This document shows positions 56,894-64,000 of a stretch of 64,000 nucleotides of DNA, in pieces; the stretch's first letter is position 1; every line of letters begins with the position of its first letter. Source of the DNA: Virgibacillus sp. SK37 (GTDB lineage: Bacteria; Bacillota; Bacilli; Bacillales; Amphibacillaceae); NCBI RefSeq assembly GCF_000725285.1, contig NZ_CP007161.1:1783911-1847910 (forward strand). The letters are read 5' to 3'. The position numbers and the translations under genes are program-made. The notes below the pieces were generated by a model, which saw only the letters and a program-made list of their open reading frames with translations, did not search any database and was not told the DNA's origin.

Positions 56894-58495
56894 ATGAATA
56901 ATAATGAAATGGAATTAATGTTGGAATATCTCCAGAAACACTTCAATCAAGAAGAAATTGAGTTAATCCTCAACGAATATTCCCCAACAGGTCAAAATGG
57001 TATACGTAAAATGTTATCTGAGTTGGATATGGAATACTTTGCTAGAGCTTATTTTCCTAAATATTTTAATAAGCCTATGTCTGAGTTTCATTTATCATTG
57101 ATTCAAGCTATAGATGGATTAATTAAGAATGAAGGACAAAGGTTAGTTATCGGTTGTCCTCGTGGTAATGGTAAAAGCACTATATCCTCGTTTCTTGCTC
57201 CACTGTACATATTATTGTTTGAGAAATTAAGATTTCTTCTTATTGTTTCTGCTACTGAAGATACTGGTATTCCATTCCTACAAATGATAAAGGATGAAAT
57301 TACTTCAAATGATGCTTTAATTGAGGATTTTGGCAAGTTGAAATCCAGTGAAAAATGGGCATCCAATGAAATTTGGCTAAATAATGATACTGCATGTATG
57401 GTAAGAGGTATAAATGGCTCTATTCGTGGTATTAGGTACAAATCCAGAAGAGTAGATATGATTCTTTGTGATGACTTAATCAAAGACGATGTAGCTGAAT
57501 CAGAAACAGCTAGGGATAAGTTGGCAGAAACCTATAAATCTGCATTACTTAACTCTGGGGATGAGCATACAAGGGTATGTGTAGTAGGAACAACTGTTCA
57601 TCAAGAAGATTTAATATCAGAATTACTATCTCCTGAAACTACTGGATATAGAAAATTATTCTTCCAAGCAATACGGTCATGGGCTGATAACATTCAACTA
57701 TGGGAGCAATGGAAAAAAATATATACATCTCTTGAAGATCCGAATCGTGAGGACAATGCTCATGATTTTTTTATTGACAATAAAGAAGAAATGTTAAAAG
57801 GCGCAAACGTATTGTGGGAAGAAAAATACAACTATTACTATCTCATGAAAAAGTTAGTTGATGATGGTGAAGCAGCATTTTATAAAGACCAAATGTGTAA
57901 GCCAAAAGGATTGGATGAGTATGTATTCCAAAACATTCAATATTGGGAACAACTGCCATCTTTAAATGAATGTAGTTTAGTTTTATTTGCTGATCCTGCA
58001 ATGGGTAAAGGTGCTAAAAAGGGAAAAGGTGACTTTTCTGCTATTACCATTATGGCTAAACATAAAGAAACAGGATATATGTATGTGATTGATGGAATTA
58101 GTCAACGAATGCCAGTAAATGACTTTGTAGAATTAATCGTGGACAAGGCAAAGCAATATGACACTCTTGAGACAATCGGATTTGAATCAGTATTATTCCA
58201 AGAAAATGTTGCTGATTTATTAAAGAAGCGTTTACTAGAAGAGGAGTTATATCATGTACGTGTATTGCCAGTTAAGCCAAGAACTAACAAGCATGTACGC
58301 ATCATGAATTTACAGCCAGATGTTGTTAATGGTGTGATTAAATTTAACCGTGATTCTATGACATATAATACACAAATTAAAGATTATAACGGTAAAGGTC
58401 ATGACGATGCTCCAGATAGTTTGCAAGGTGCATGGCAAATACTCAAAAAAAGAAGAAGGAAACGTTTTATAGTTGATAAACCAAAAGGTTGGTAA
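56894..58495 (+). CDS. Large terminase subunit
   Basis: 533 residues. ATPase motifs: Walker A in IGCPRGNGKSTISS near 92-105, Walker B in DMILCDDLIKDD near 195. The nuclease half opens with ADPAMGKGAKKGKGDFSAI (catalytic Asp) and ends with GHDDAPDSLQGAW. It cuts and pumps DNA into the prohead. GGAGGTGG sits about 12 bases before the ATG. A terminator just upstream suggests its own promoter or read-through. Confidence 0.93.
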   Translation: MNNNEMELMLEYLQKHFNQEEIELILNEYSPTGQNGIRKMLSELDMEYFARAYFPKYFNKPMSEFHLSLIQAIDGLIKNEGQRLVIGCPRGNGKSTISSFLAPLYILLFEKLRFLLIVSATEDTGIPFLQMIKDEITSNDALIEDFGKLKSSEKWASNEIWLNNDTACMVRGINGSIRGIRYKSRRVDMILCDDLIKDDVAESETARDKLAETYKSALLNSGDEHTRVCVVGTTVHQEDLISELLSPETTGYRKLFFQAIRSWADNIQLWEQWKKIYTSLEDPNREDNAHDFFIDNKEEMLKGANVLWEEKYNYYYLMKKLVDDGEAAFYKDQMCKPKGLDEYVFQNIQYWEQLPSLNECSLVLFADPAMGKGAKKGKGDFSAITIMAKHKETGYMYVIDGISQRMPVNDFVELIVDKAKQYDTLETIGFESVLFQENVADLLKKRLLEEELYHVRVLPVKPRTNKHVRIMNLQPDVVNGVIKFNRDSMTYNTQIKDYNGKGHDDAPDSLQGAWQILKKRRRKRFIVDKPKGW

Positions 58496-58513
58496 CAGAA
58501 AGGAGGGAATATA

Positions 58514-59893
58514 TTGACAGTAAATTTTAATAGTAAAAGACATATTCAATATAAAGAATATGAGGATATGTATGATAACTATGAAGAGGAATGGTCACAG
58601 ATACGCAAATTAGATGATAAATTTGAGCATCCTTACTTACCAATAGCAATGCCAAGGGAAGTATCTTCTTTATTTAGTGATTTAGCATTCGGTAATCCAA
58701 TTAATGCATTTGTTAAAGGCAATAAACAAGCTGATACTGCCATTGATGAAATAATAGAGCATAATGAATTGGATGTACAATTGTCCGAAGCAAGTTTATC
58801 ACAATCTTATAAAGGTGGTATTGTAGCCAAAAATTACCTTGACAATGGTAAAAGTAAAATAACATTTGTTGAAGTCGATTATTATTTTCCTGAAGTATCT
58901 CCATTAGATAAAAGAAAAATCCTCTCTGAAACAATAGCTGTCCCATATTCAAAAGGCGAAGATAAATATTTTCATACAGAAACATATATAAATAGAAACG
59001 GTCAATATTGGTGTATTACTCAAAACTTTGTAAATAAAGAAGGTGAATTAGGTAAGTCAATAGATGAGCCTTCTGAAATAAACACTAATTTAACAGAATC
59101 ACCACTTACATATATTCCATTTACAAGAAGTGGTACAAGTTTCTGGGGAGATTCATTGTATAGAGGATTGACTCCTTTATTTGATGAATTAAACCACAGG
59201 GTAACACAGATTAGCAATGTATTAGATTTACATAGTGATCCAAAAATGTGGGCTAGAGAAGGTTTATTTGATGAGGATGGTAATTTTAACATTAAAGGTA
59301 ACAAGGTAGTAGAGGTTAGAGAAGAAGACAACGATCTTCCATTAGGCTATCTAACATGGAATTGGTCAGCAGATGCAAACTTTAAATTTATTGAAGATAT
59401 TGTTTATAAGTCATTGCATTATGTTTCTCCATTGGCTCCTGCATTATATGGCATGGATAAGGCTAGTCAAGCAAGTGGCAGAGCAACAATAATTAAATCA
59501 TGGCGTACCCAATGTAAGATTACACGTTCATATATGTATTGGAGACCTGCCTTAAAGAAGATATTGTATCTTGCTCAACAGCTACAAATAATAAGCGGTG
59601 AAAAGTCTTATGAACCAGCTATCCCTAACATAGAATTAAGCATTAATCTTCCAGTTGATTTATTAGAGAATGCACAAGCTGAACAATTGAAGGTGGAATC
59701 AGGTTTATCCTCTAAGAAGTCTGCTATATCAAGGTTAAATCCTCATATGACTACTAAAGAGGTTGAAGAAGAATGGCTAGAAATCATCAATGAAAAGAAT
59801 GAAGCAAATCAACAGGAGTTTATGGCTGATATGACTGGTTTTAATCAGTCTTCTAATAGTGATACTGGTGATAATGATGAGCAATCTGAATGA
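58514..59893 (+). CDS. Portal protein (SPP1 gp6-like)
   Basis: 459 residues from TTG after AAAGGAGGG. Portal-type segments include VSSLFSDLAFGNPINAF, PFTRSGTSFWGDSLYRGL, ELNHRVTQISNVLDLHSDPK and SQASGRATIIKSW, and the acidic C-terminus is typical. Twelve copies form the DNA channel. It overlaps the next gene by 20 bases. Confidence 0.9.
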   Translation: MTVNFNSKRHIQYKEYEDMYDNYEEEWSQIRKLDDKFEHPYLPIAMPREVSSLFSDLAFGNPINAFVKGNKQADTAIDEIIEHNELDVQLSEASLSQSYKGGIVAKNYLDNGKSKITFVEVDYYFPEVSPLDKRKILSETIAVPYSKGEDKYFHTETYINRNGQYWCITQNFVNKEGELGKSIDEPSEINTNLTESPLTYIPFTRSGTSFWGDSLYRGLTPLFDELNHRVTQISNVLDLHSDPKMWAREGLFDEDGNFNIKGNKVVEVREEDNDLPLGYLTWNWSADANFKFIEDIVYKSLHYVSPLAPALYGMDKASQASGRATIIKSWRTQCKITRSYMYWRPALKKILYLAQQLQIISGEKSYEPAIPNIELSINLPVDLLENAQAEQLKVESGLSSKKSAISRLNPHMTTKEVEEEWLEIINEKNEANQQEFMADMTGFNQSSNSDTGDNDEQSE

Positions 59894-60791
59894 CTTGGAT
59901 AAACTAGCAGATCAATTGGTTAAGGATTATCAGAAAGCCTACTTATACATATTAGATACCTTAGAATATCAGATTAATAGAGGATTATCAGAGAATCAAT
60001 CACGATCATTATTAAGGGAAATCCAATTAGAGTTAAAAAGGTTGGATGAACAGGCTTATAAATGGTCATATGATGTGTTACCTGAGTATTATTACACAGC
60101 ATTAAGCAATATAGACAAAGATGCTGCATTGTTATCTGGTGTAAATGTAATACAGGGTGGCTTAATTGTCATGCACAAAAAGGCTATTCAAGTTGCTTCT
60201 AAGTCGCTATTTGATGATTTAGCTAAAAATACTCAATATATGAGCAAACAAGCTAAGGATATTATAAGGTATCATGGCAAAGAAATTGTTGGAAGACAGG
60301 TTATTACAGGTGAAAGCCAACGTAAAACAAAAAAGGACTTACTAAAAGCATTAAAGGAAAATGGTGTTACCTCATTTGTCGATGCTGGTCAAAAGGAATG
60401 GAAAATTGATAAGTATACTTCTATGGCAGTTAGAACAAAGTCGAGAATAATCCATAATACAGGTACAATGAATAGATTGTTTGAGTATCAGGATAAATAT
60501 AATGATAATGAGAATTTTGATCTTATACAAATATCAAGACATGGTGCAGCAGATTGGTGTAGGCATTATGAAGATATGGTATTTTCAATTTCTGGTAATC
60601 ATCCATATTATCCAAGTGTTGATACTTTACCAAACTATCCATATCAAACATTTCATCCCAACTGTAAGCATGTATGGTTATCTTATATGCCAGAACTTAG
60701 GGGGATAGGTGAAACTGTATCTAAAAAGTATCAGAATAGAACTATTAAAGATTTAAACAAAGAAGATTATCACAAGCGGAAAGCTATGTGA
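59874..60791 (+). CDS. MuF-like minor head protein
   Basis: About 305 residues. The C-terminal part has the minor-capsid/MuF pattern: SRIIHNTGTMNRLFEYQDKY, HGAADWCRHYEDM and HPNCKHVWLSYMPE with Cys/His, matching phage minor capsid protein 2 families. The first 100 residues are a helical head-associated part. Start at 59874 or 59877. Confidence 0.85.
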   Translation: MMSNLNDLDKLADQLVKDYQKAYLYILDTLEYQINRGLSENQSRSLLREIQLELKRLDEQAYKWSYDVLPEYYYTALSNIDKDAALLSGVNVIQGGLIVMHKKAIQVASKSLFDDLAKNTQYMSKQAKDIIRYHGKEIVGRQVITGESQRKTKKDLLKALKENGVTSFVDAGQKEWKIDKYTSMAVRTKSRIIHNTGTMNRLFEYQDKYNDNENFDLIQISRHGAADWCRHYEDMVFSISGNHPYYPSVDTLPNYPYQTFHPNCKHVWLSYMPELRGIGETVSKKYQNRTIKDLNKEDYHKRKAM

Positions 60792-60852
60792 TTTTTTACT
60801 GTCTAAAAATATCGTGACTGAACACGTTAAAATGAGAATGGAGTGTTAAGCA

Positions 60853-61455
60853 ATGGAATTTTTAAAGAATATGTTTATGTATGAAGCAGATAATGGAACA
60901 AATGCAGGTGGTAATAATCAATCTAATAATAATGATGATAATGATAAGGGGAATCCGAGTGACGACTCGAAAAATACGGATAAAACTATTCCCTATGAAA
61001 GATTCAAAGAGGTTAACGATAACTTTAAACAAGTTAAAGATGAATTGGCTGAATTGAAAAAGAAACAACAGGAAGATGAGGAAGAAGATAAGCGGAAACA
61101 GGGTGAATATGAATCTCTATATAATGATTTAAAATCCACACATGATCCATTAAAAGAGCAATTTGATGCTTATCAGGAAGTATTTAAAGAGATGCTTCAA
61201 AATAGGCTTGATGAAGTTCCTGAAGATTTCCGTGATTTAATTCCAAATGGTAATGAATTGGAACAAATGAAATGGATTGAGAATGCTACTAAGAAAGGTT
61301 TGTTCAAGAAAAATAATGTTCAATCCTTTGGAAATAATGGTAACAATCCGGGTGAATATGCCAATGTTACACAAGAAGATTTCAATAAGATGAGATTTTC
61401 TGAGAAAGTAAAGTTAAAGAAAGAAAACCCACTATTATATAACAAATTAATTTAA
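60853..61455 (+). CDS. Capsid scaffold protein
   Basis: 200 residues, acidic, with a Gly/Asn/Asp-rich N-terminus, a long coiled coil (FKQVKDELAELKKKQQEDEE) and a compact C-terminus (YANVTQEDFNKMRFSEKVKL). Length and place before the major capsid fit scaffold proteins. Confidence 0.82.
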   Translation: MEFLKNMFMYEADNGTNAGGNNQSNNNDDNDKGNPSDDSKNTDKTIPYERFKEVNDNFKQVKDELAELKKKQQEDEEEDKRKQGEYESLYNDLKSTHDPLKEQFDAYQEVFKEMLQNRLDEVPEDFRDLIPNGNELEQMKWIENATKKGLFKKNNVQSFGNNGNNPGEYANVTQEDFNKMRFSEKVKLKKENPLLYNKLI

Positions 61456-61486
61456 ATAGACCTTTGAAGGAGGTCTATTTTTTATT
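61455..61486 (+). terminator. Intrinsic terminator after scaffold
   Basis: AATAGACCTTT / AGGTCTATTTTTT, overlapping the stop region. Confidence 0.82.
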
Positions 61487-61550
61487 GTCTTTTCGGACTT
61501 AGACGTTAAACAAAGTTACAAAAATAAAATATAAGGAGTGTTCATAAATT

Positions 61551-62348
61551 ATGGCACAAACAAAAGCAGCAGATTTAGTAAATGTAGAAGTAATGGAGGA
61601 TGCAATTTCAGGTAAACTGGAAAAAGCAATTAGATTCGCTCCATTTGCAAGAATTGACGATACTTTAGAAGGGCAAGCAGGAGATACTATTACCCGTCCT
61701 AAGTATGGTTACATTGGTGCAGCAGAGGATTTAGTTGAAGGTGTTCCAATGGATCCAGCAAAACTAAGCATGACTACTTCTCAAGTAACTGTTAAAGAGG
61801 CTGGTAAATCAGTTGAGGTTACTGAGAAAGCGATTATCACTAATTTAGATGGTACTGTAGAAGAAGCAGAAGGACAAATTGTAAAGTCATTATCCGATAA
61901 AGTTGAAATTGACTATCTTGCAGCATTGGATAGCACTTTGTTATCTTTCAATGGTGAAGCAACTACTGTTGATGCAATTATTGATGCAGTAGATGTATTT
62001 GATGATGAAGATGATGAGGATTACATCCTTTTTATTAACAACAAGGATTATTCTAAACTAGTTAAATCTTTATTTAACGTAGGTGGAGATGTTGCTAAGA
62101 CAGCCATTACTAAAGCTGAAGTTTCTGAACTAGTTGGAGTGAAAGACATTGTTAAAACTAAGCGAGTGCCTCAAGGTACTTCTTACATTCAAAAACAAGG
62201 TGCAGTAGAAATTGTCTATAAGAAGCGTCCTAATATTAATAAAGATGCTGACATTCTTGCACGTACTGTAGTTCTTGCTGGAAACCAATATTACACTGTT
62301 AATCTATTCAATGATTCTGGTGTAGTTAAAGTTAAGAAAACTGTCTAA
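61551..62348 (+). CDS. Major capsid protein
   Basis: 265 residues with the HK97-fold, N4-gp56-like capsid pattern: FARIDDTLEGQAGDTITRPKYG near the start, EVTEKAIITNLDG, and the central GDVAKTAITKAEVSELVGVK region. Unprocessed length, with no delta domain. AAGGAGTG precedes the ATG. A terminator follows. Confidence 0.9.
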   Translation: MAQTKAADLVNVEVMEDAISGKLEKAIRFAPFARIDDTLEGQAGDTITRPKYGYIGAAEDLVEGVPMDPAKLSMTTSQVTVKEAGKSVEVTEKAIITNLDGTVEEAEGQIVKSLSDKVEIDYLAALDSTLLSFNGEATTVDAIIDAVDVFDDEDDEDYILFINNKDYSKLVKSLFNVGGDVAKTAITKAEVSELVGVKDIVKTKRVPQGTSYIQKQGAVEIVYKKRPNINKDADILARTVVLAGNQYYTVNLFNDSGVVKVKKTV

Positions 62349-62361
62349 CATACATAATTAA

Positions 62362-62396
62362 TGGAGGGGTTTATTCCCCTCTATCTTTATTTTTGG
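62362..62396 (+). terminator. Intrinsic terminator after the major capsid gene
   Basis: GAGGGG / CCCCTC hairpin, loop TTTATT, then a T-rich tail. Confidence 0.78.
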
Positions 62397-62415
62397 TTAG
62401 AAAGGAGTTGTTTAA

Positions 62416-62577
62416 ATGTTATTGAGGCGTAGACATAGAAAAAATAAAGTTCAAAAACCAAAAGAAGAAGTTAAAACACAGAAAAAAGAGACAAAGAGTA
62501 AAAGTCCTAAAAAGTCGGATACTTCATCAACTAAAAAGAAGGTGAAGGGTAATGGTGGAACTAAGCAAAGCAAATAG
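62416..62577 (+). CDS. 53-residue Lys-rich phage peptide
   Basis: MLLRRRHRKNKVQKPKEEVK followed by a Lys/Ser/Thr-rich tail. AAAGGAGTTG precedes the ATG. It overlaps the connector gene by 26 bases. Possibly packaged or DNA-linked; unknown. Confidence 0.6.
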   Translation: MLLRRRHRKNKVQKPKEEVKTQKKETKSKSPKKSDTSSTKKKVKGNGGTKQSK

Positions 62578-62908
62578 TTATTTAGAAAGTCATCTCTTTA
62601 ATGAGAAATGGGTGGATAAAACTGATCCAGTTAAAGAATCTGCATTAAACACGGCAGAAAATATCCTTTTAAGCCATTTTAATTTTCGTGATGGTGCTGA
62701 AATAACTGATAACTATTTCCATGCGGTATGTGAACAAGCTATTCATTTATTAAATTTTGCTCCTGAACGTTTTAAGTTACAGCAAGAAGGAGTCACTTAT
62801 TATGCCGTGGATGGTATCACCTTCACTATGAAAAGTGGATTAATCTCACAAGTTGCTAAAGGGTTTCTGAAACCAATTATTAAATTACGTGTTGGTGAGG
62901 CAAAATGA
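62552..62908 (+). CDS. Head-tail connector protein (gp6-like)
   Basis: 118 residues, helical (NSYLESHLFNEKWVDKTDPV, ALNTAENILLSHFNF, CEQAIHLLNFAPERFKLQ), matching the first head-tail adaptor that follows the capsid in siphoviruses. Confidence 0.78.
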   Translation: MVELSKANSYLESHLFNEKWVDKTDPVKESALNTAENILLSHFNFRDGAEITDNYFHAVCEQAIHLLNFAPERFKLQQEGVTYYAVDGITFTMKSGLISQVAKGFLKPIIKLRVGEAK

Positions 62909-63216
62909 TTAACGATTTATTGAATCAAGATTGCTTTATTATTAAAACAGTAAGAGATTCCTATGGTGACTATATTCAGGGTGATCCTATACATACAGAT
63001 TGTAGAACAAGTGAAAAATTTGAGAATGTCAAAAATAAAGCTGGTGAGGAAGTAGTATCCAGTTTGAGATTTTGGCTTCCTAAAGATGTTGACATAAATG
63101 AAAAAAATTTAACTGATACGCTAATCAGATACCACGATAAGGATTATTCCATTATTTCCATGCAAAATAGGATTGATTTAATGGGCGAAACGTTATTTAA
63201 GGTGGTGTATGTATAA
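62905..63216 (+). CDS. Head closure protein
   Basis: 103 residues, beta-rich (DCFIIKTVRDSYGDYIQGDP, WLPKDVDINEKN, ETLFKVVYV), in the position of head-tail joining/closure proteins. ATGA overlap with the connector gene. Confidence 0.78.
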   Translation: MINDLLNQDCFIIKTVRDSYGDYIQGDPIHTDCRTSEKFENVKNKAGEEVVSSLRFWLPKDVDINEKNLTDTLIRYHDKDYSIISMQNRIDLMGETLFKVVYV

Positions 63217-63576
63217 ATGGATTTCAAAGATTTAGCACTTGAGTTTTCCAAGGCATCTAGACATATGAAGGGTATTATGAAAAAAGGTGTTGATACTTCA
63301 ACAGAGGATTTACTATCACAATCTAAGAATCTTGCCCCACTTGATGAAGGTGGATTAAGGGAGAATGGTAGTACAACTCCAGCAAAAGTAAGTAGGCATG
63401 ATATCACTGGTGAAGTAGGCTATTCCAAGGAATATGCTTTGAGAATGCATGAGGATATGTATCAGCCTTCGACTCCCGGCACAGGTAGAAAATATCTTGA
63501 AAAACCAACTAAGGAAAATGAAGAAAAGTATGCAGATTACTTAGGAAGTTTAGTAGGGGATGCGTTTGATGAGTAA
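63217..63576 (+). CDS. HK97 gp10-family tail completion protein
   Basis: 119 residues: KKGVDTSTEDLLSQSKNLAP and LREN ... EVGYSKEYALRMHEDMYQPS fit the HK97 gp10-like family that completes the tail junction. It overlaps the next gene by eight bases. Confidence 0.83.
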   Translation: MDFKDLALEFSKASRHMKGIMKKGVDTSTEDLLSQSKNLAPLDEGGLRENGSTTPAKVSRHDITGEVGYSKEYALRMHEDMYQPSTPGTGRKYLEKPTKENEEKYADYLGSLVGDAFDE

Positions 63577-64000
63577 CTTAAGAATTCCAGTTGGTTTATG
63601 TGATATTACATATGATGGAAAGACATACTCAAATCTTGGAAGTGAAGCATTATTTGAGACAGATAAAAAGTATAAAAAAATGAATCATGGTCAACAGCAA
63701 ATTAAATATATGCTAGAAGAATATGTAGTTTCTTTAACTCTTTCTCTAAGTGAAGAAAATTATGAAACTTTAAAACTAGCAGATCAATCTCTAAAAGATT
63801 ACAGTGGTGGACTGTACGATAACCCTTCTAAAATAGATTACGATGGAAAAGAATTAATAATTCACCCTGTAGAATCAGGAAATGACAAAACTTATGATAT
63901 TGTTATCTTTAAAGCCATAGTTGACCCTGAAAATCCCATGATACGTACCTTTTCTAAGGGTGCTGACACAATAAATATTAGATTTTTAGGGCAGCCGAGC
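63569..64000 (+). CDS. Tail protein, N-terminal part (runs off window)
   Basis: 144 codons are seen without a stop, starting MSNLRIPVGLCDITYDGKTY. The layout (DITYDGKTYSNLGSEALFET, YVVSLTLSLSEENYETLKLA) is beta-rich and fits a tail tube or tail terminator protein by position. Which of these it is cannot be told from this part. Confidence 0.7.
   Translation, partial: MSNLRIPVGLCDITYDGKTYSNLGSEALFETDKKYKKMNHGQQQIKYMLEEYVVSLTLSLSEENYETLKLADQSLKDYSGGLYDNPSKIDYDGKELIIHPVESGNDKTYDIVIFKAIVDPENPMIRTFSKGADTINIRFLGQPS

Larger units (their letters stand above)
33172..64000. mobile_element. Siphovirus-like prophage integrated in comGC (right end outside window)
   Basis: From the comGC break onward every recognisable gene is phage-like: replication, repressor and divergent early promoters, methyltransferase, Dit/Tal and fibre, terminase, portal, capsid and connectors. 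Nearly all genes point rightward, apart from the repressor and two accessory genes. Holin, endolysin, tape measure and a full-size integrase are not seen and may lie to the right. Confidence 0.9.

Noticed and set aside
33172-64000. CRISPR array or CRISPR-targeting cassette
   Set aside because: No regularly spaced direct repeats of 24-40 bases were seen in the prophage or host part.

Overview
The window is a low-GC Firmicute chromosome segment from a spore-forming member of the Bacillaceae. I infer something near Oceanobacillus or Virgibacillus from gene order and base composition, but the species cannot be read from the sequence. About 33.2 kb of host chromosome is followed by about 30.8 kb of prophage that runs off the right edge.

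Host part (1-33171). Gene order follows the Bacillus subtilis yqf/yqg region: end of glyS, ccpN, yqfL, dnaG, the primary sigma factor gene, cccA, trmK, yqfO, cshB, nfo, then yqfT/yqfX/yqfZ-like genes, an NfeD-like protein and a Na/Pi cotransporter. A cluster of six tRNAs follows (Asn, Met, His, Ile-CAT, Ser, Phe), then sodA, yqgE, pbpA, yqzC/yqzD-like genes, rpmG, yqgN, a ThiF-family gene, yqgO, gluP, a GerA-family germination gene, yqgQ-glcK, yqgW, yqgX, yqgY, a Cys-rich HTH regulator, and the distal comG pilin genes on the minus strand. Most transcription units end in clear intrinsic terminators.

Junction. The minus-strand comGC gene is cut: only its C-terminal part remains (32989-about 33171), and phage genes begin within 40 bases. 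The 5' part of comGC, with comGA and comGB, is expected beyond the far end of the prophage. The lysogen therefore lacks an intact major competence pseudopilin gene.

Prophage (about 33172-64000). The left end has a winged-helix replication-type gene whose last codons were displaced by a complete ISL3-family element (33991-35415, 8-bp target duplication). Next come a small XRE repressor and a divergent control region with symmetric operators. A rightward early operon of very small proteins follows, including a SinI-type anti-repressor peptide, then a helicase-like ATPase and a large unknown protein. A run of small overlapping genes leads to a DNA methyltransferase whose leader forms a long hairpin with an apical loop exactly complementary to its ribosome binding site. 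Tail-tip genes (Dit, a Tal-like protein with a C-terminal S74-type chaperone, a fibre) come before the packaging genes, which is the reverse of the usual siphovirus order. An accessory block at 53.4-55.3 kb holds a HEPN-like protein. Then follow small terminase, a short tyrosine recombinase, large terminase, portal, MuF-like protein, scaffold, major capsid, connectors and the start of a tail gene.

The strongest leads for new biology are the ribosome-site-blocking hairpin at 45333-45450, the comGC insertion with possible excision control of competence, the SinI-like peptide, and the accessory HEPN block.
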